The notes under the pieces are model-generated. The model was not told where the DNA came from. It saw nothing but the letters and a program-made list of their open reading frames with translations, and did not search any database. From CAWUJK01 sp964586815 (GTDB lineage: Bacteria > Patescibacteriota > Gracilibacteria > BD1-5 > UBA6164): DNA of 8,173 nt. The stretch is taken from assembly GCA_964586815.1 (NCBI GenBank), contig CAZPIB010000039.1:1-8173 (forward strand), written 5' to 3'. The position numbers and the translations under genes were made by a program. Positions 6,600-8,173 of the stretch are shown in pieces. Position 1 is the first letter of the stretch; each line of letters opens with the position of its first letter.

Positions 6600-7296
6600 A
6601 AGTAAATGTTGAAGGACTATTGAGCCATCTAGGACTAGTATCCATTCATTTTATTTCTGGGTAATTTTTTCAAGTATGAGTAAAGCTAAAATTCCTAATA
6701 TCAAAATAACCTAAGTCAATAAAAACCTTTCCTATAATTTCATTACTTTTAATAAAAGGATTTTGTATACTATTATTACAAGAAAATGAAAAACAAGTTC
6801 TTGAATCACTTGAATGATTTCTATTATCTCACATCAAAAAATAATGATCTTTAGGAACTCTAAAAATTCTTTCAACTTTTAGGTTTCTAATTTTTGTATT
6901 TCACTTATTTTTATCATTTAAATATTTTTCATTTAATTCTACAAATTCAGTTTCTCAAGATTTTTTAAGAAAAACATCTCCATTTTTGATTTTTAAAGTG
7001 TCTCAACCTATAGCAATAATTCTTTTAAGAAAATATTGTTTTTCATTATTTACTCAAGGCTTAAACACAACAACATCTCATCTATTTATTTCTCAATCTT
7101 TAATAAAAGGAATATCTAAATAGGAAAATCTATCTACTATAATAAATCCTTTATCAAAGTAAGAACTATACATAGATTGTCCACTTATCTGAAAAGGTTC
7201 AGCTATAAAAACTCTAATAATTAAAACAATTATTCAAATAATTATTAAATCTTTTACAAAATCAAAAATTTCTGATTTTACTTTCTTTTTATCCAA
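6592..7296 (-). CDS. lepB: Signal peptidase I (LepB/SipS type), 234 aa
   Basis: Signal peptidase I is a membrane-bound serine protease that removes signal peptides from exported proteins. A single hydrophobic segment at about residues 17-31 (LIIIGIIVLIIRVFI) follows a basic N-terminus, placing the catalytic domain outside. The catalytic serine is S41 in SGQSM and the catalytic lysine K91 in FLKRIIAIGGD. Box E, MGDNRNHSSDSR, lies at 155-166. The one-span form resembles Gram-positive enzymes. About ten glycines are TGA, including those of GDN and GGD. The start is TTG, because an in-frame TAA directly precedes it (7297-7299) and no ATG occurs before the active site. The stop overlaps the truB start by 8 nt. 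A TATAAT lies 28 nt upstream. The spacer between GDNRNHSSDSR and the C-terminus contains two cysteines close together (TCFSFSC). Confidence 0.96.
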
Positions 7297-7324
7297 TTAT
7301 TTTTTTTAAAAATTAATTAAATTT

Positions 7325-7353
7325 ATTATATTTAAAAATAAAAAAAAACAAGA
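7325..7353 (-). promoter_or_regulatory. probable promoter of lepB-truB
   Basis: A perfect minus-strand TATAAT (7330 to 7325) lies 28 nt before the TTG start of lepB. The -35 region is poor: the best 17-bp-spaced hexamer is TCTTGT (7353 to 7348), within a run of Ts. The position, after a possible terminator of the upstream gene, is sensible. Confidence 0.4.
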
Positions 7354-7370
7354 CAATTAATTTAATTTGT
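7340..7370 (-). terminator. possible intrinsic terminator of the upstream gene
   Basis: Minus-strand bases 7370-7353 form a 7-bp hairpin with one bulged A and a 3-base loop. Its outer arms are ACAA and TTGT, and it overlaps the stop codon of the upstream gene. After CTTG come nine Ts (7348-7340). The long T-run is persuasive; the A/U-rich stem is weak. Confidence 0.35.
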
Positions 7371-8173
7371 AATATTATTCATAAAAAATCCTACTCTTTT
7401 ATTTGATATTTTTTCAATCCTATTTTGATTATAGCTACTTAAAGGTATGATAGTTTGTAATTTTTCATTTATTTGTACTATATCTTCTCATAACATTTTA
7501 TTAAAAAATTTAATAAATGCTATTTTTTCATTTATATTTATTGATTTATTTCAATGGTCTTTATTAAATCACAACTCTCCATTTTCTAAATCAATAGGTC
7601 AGTCTAATCCATATTGTTGAGGTGTAATATTTACCATATCTATAACTTTATTGGTTTCACTTTGTGTAAGCTTATCGAAACCAATTTTTTGTAAGAAATT
7701 TAAAGTATACTTTTTTCTTTTATCTTGCTCTTTAGCTTTCCTATTATTTGTTTCTATTATTTCACTTAAAAGACTTTTTTGTTTTTTTAAAAATTCTTCT
7801 TTTTCTTCTTTTTTTTGTTTATAAAATCAATTTACTTTATTTTGAAGATCTCATAAGCTATTAGCTGAAGAAATTCATAATTCATTATAAATCTCAATAT
7901 TACTATACTTTATTTTTTCTTTAACTTTTCACAAATCAGTATTTTGTAAAATTGCTTTTTCTATAAAATTTAAAATTAATCTAATACTTGAAAGTTTTTC
8001 ATTCATAGGCTCTAATTCTTCCTTTGTTTCTTTTTCTATCTCCATAAACTCTTTTATTTCATCTGCATTATCAATCCTAGACTCCATTTTATAATCACTT
8101 CCTTTTACATTTAAACTCCTTTTATTTCTCCCTGCAATCACCTCAAAACCATCATCAGTTTCTTTCCTTAATA
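7362..8173 (-). CDS. Unrecognised Lys/Glu-rich protein, 3' part, at least 269 aa
   Basis: The gene runs in from beyond the right edge and ends at TAA 7362-7364, so its start is not seen. I do not recognise the family. The visible part begins with a Lys/Arg-containing stretch (GFEVIAGRNKRSLNV) and then a strongly charged region with long Glu/Lys runs (about visible residues 35-60 and 115-165), which reads as helical, probably coiled coil. A less charged C-terminal part contains ITPQQYGLDGPIDLENGELG and ends GFFMNNITN. There is no clear membrane segment. Glycines are again partly TGA, so it is native to the code-25 genome. It is followed by a possible terminator and then by lepB. The open frame over 269 codons in code 25 makes it a real gene; the role is unknown. 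Confidence 0.8.

Noticed and set aside
86..7296. A series of pseudogenes broken by stop codons, or Mycoplasma-type code 4
   Set aside because: All interruptions are TGA and sit on glycine positions of conserved motifs, while TAA and TAG do not interrupt and Trp uses TGG. Code 25 explains everything without decay; code 4 would put Trp into invariant glycine sites.

Overview
The window is a very AT-rich bacterial segment in which every recognisable protein gene and the single tRNA gene lie on the minus strand. Read with the standard bacterial code, the genes break at many in-frame TGA codons. Read with TGA as glycine (translation table 25) they become intact. TGA falls on invariant glycines: the TOPRIM Glu-Gly and the zinc-domain glycines of DnaG, GHTGTLDPLATG of TruB, SGDGD of the NYN nuclease, the GDN box of signal peptidase I, and HTLNG of SerRS. 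Conserved tryptophans, such as the two in ELWDKTGRWD of ProRS, use TGG, so this is not the Mycoplasma code (TGA = Trp). Code 25 with this composition points to Candidatus Absconditabacteria (SR1) or Gracilibacteria (BD1-5) of the candidate phyla radiation. The window does not separate the two.

Layout in transcription order, right to left: the 3' part of an unrecognised, lysine/glutamate-rich protein (7362-8173); lepB, signal peptidase I (6592-7296), overlapping truB, tRNA pseudouridine-55 synthase (5733-6599); a complete tRNA-Lys(UUU) with its own promoter and strong terminator (5608-5683); a small unrecognised gene with a consensus -35 box (5029-5475); a tight proS-serS-NYN cluster (4889 down to 1886; gaps of 15 and 10 nt); and dnaG (86-1759). 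The first 85 bases hold no gene, only an inverted repeat and AT-rich sequence.

Most of the genes form an information-processing neighbourhood: two aminoacyl-tRNA synthetases, a tRNA, a tRNA-modifying enzyme, a putative RNA nuclease and the replication primase. The signal peptidase is coupled to truB by overlap only. No mobile element, CRISPR array or phage gene is visible.

The least ordinary stretch is the 126-bp gap between the NYN gene and dnaG. It carries the only plus-strand signals in the window: TTGACA-17 bp-TAACAT, followed about 20 bp later by a GC-rich two-part hairpin and eight Ts. This reads as a complete unit for an RNA of about 60 nt, antisense to the dnaG leader. Other points are a TAA stop followed by 18 in-frame codons in the small gene, an 18-bp tandem duplication inside it, a ProRS without room for the editing insertion, an unusual Cys-x4-His spacing in the DnaG zinc domain, and no visible Shine-Dalgarno sequence at any of the seven observable starts.
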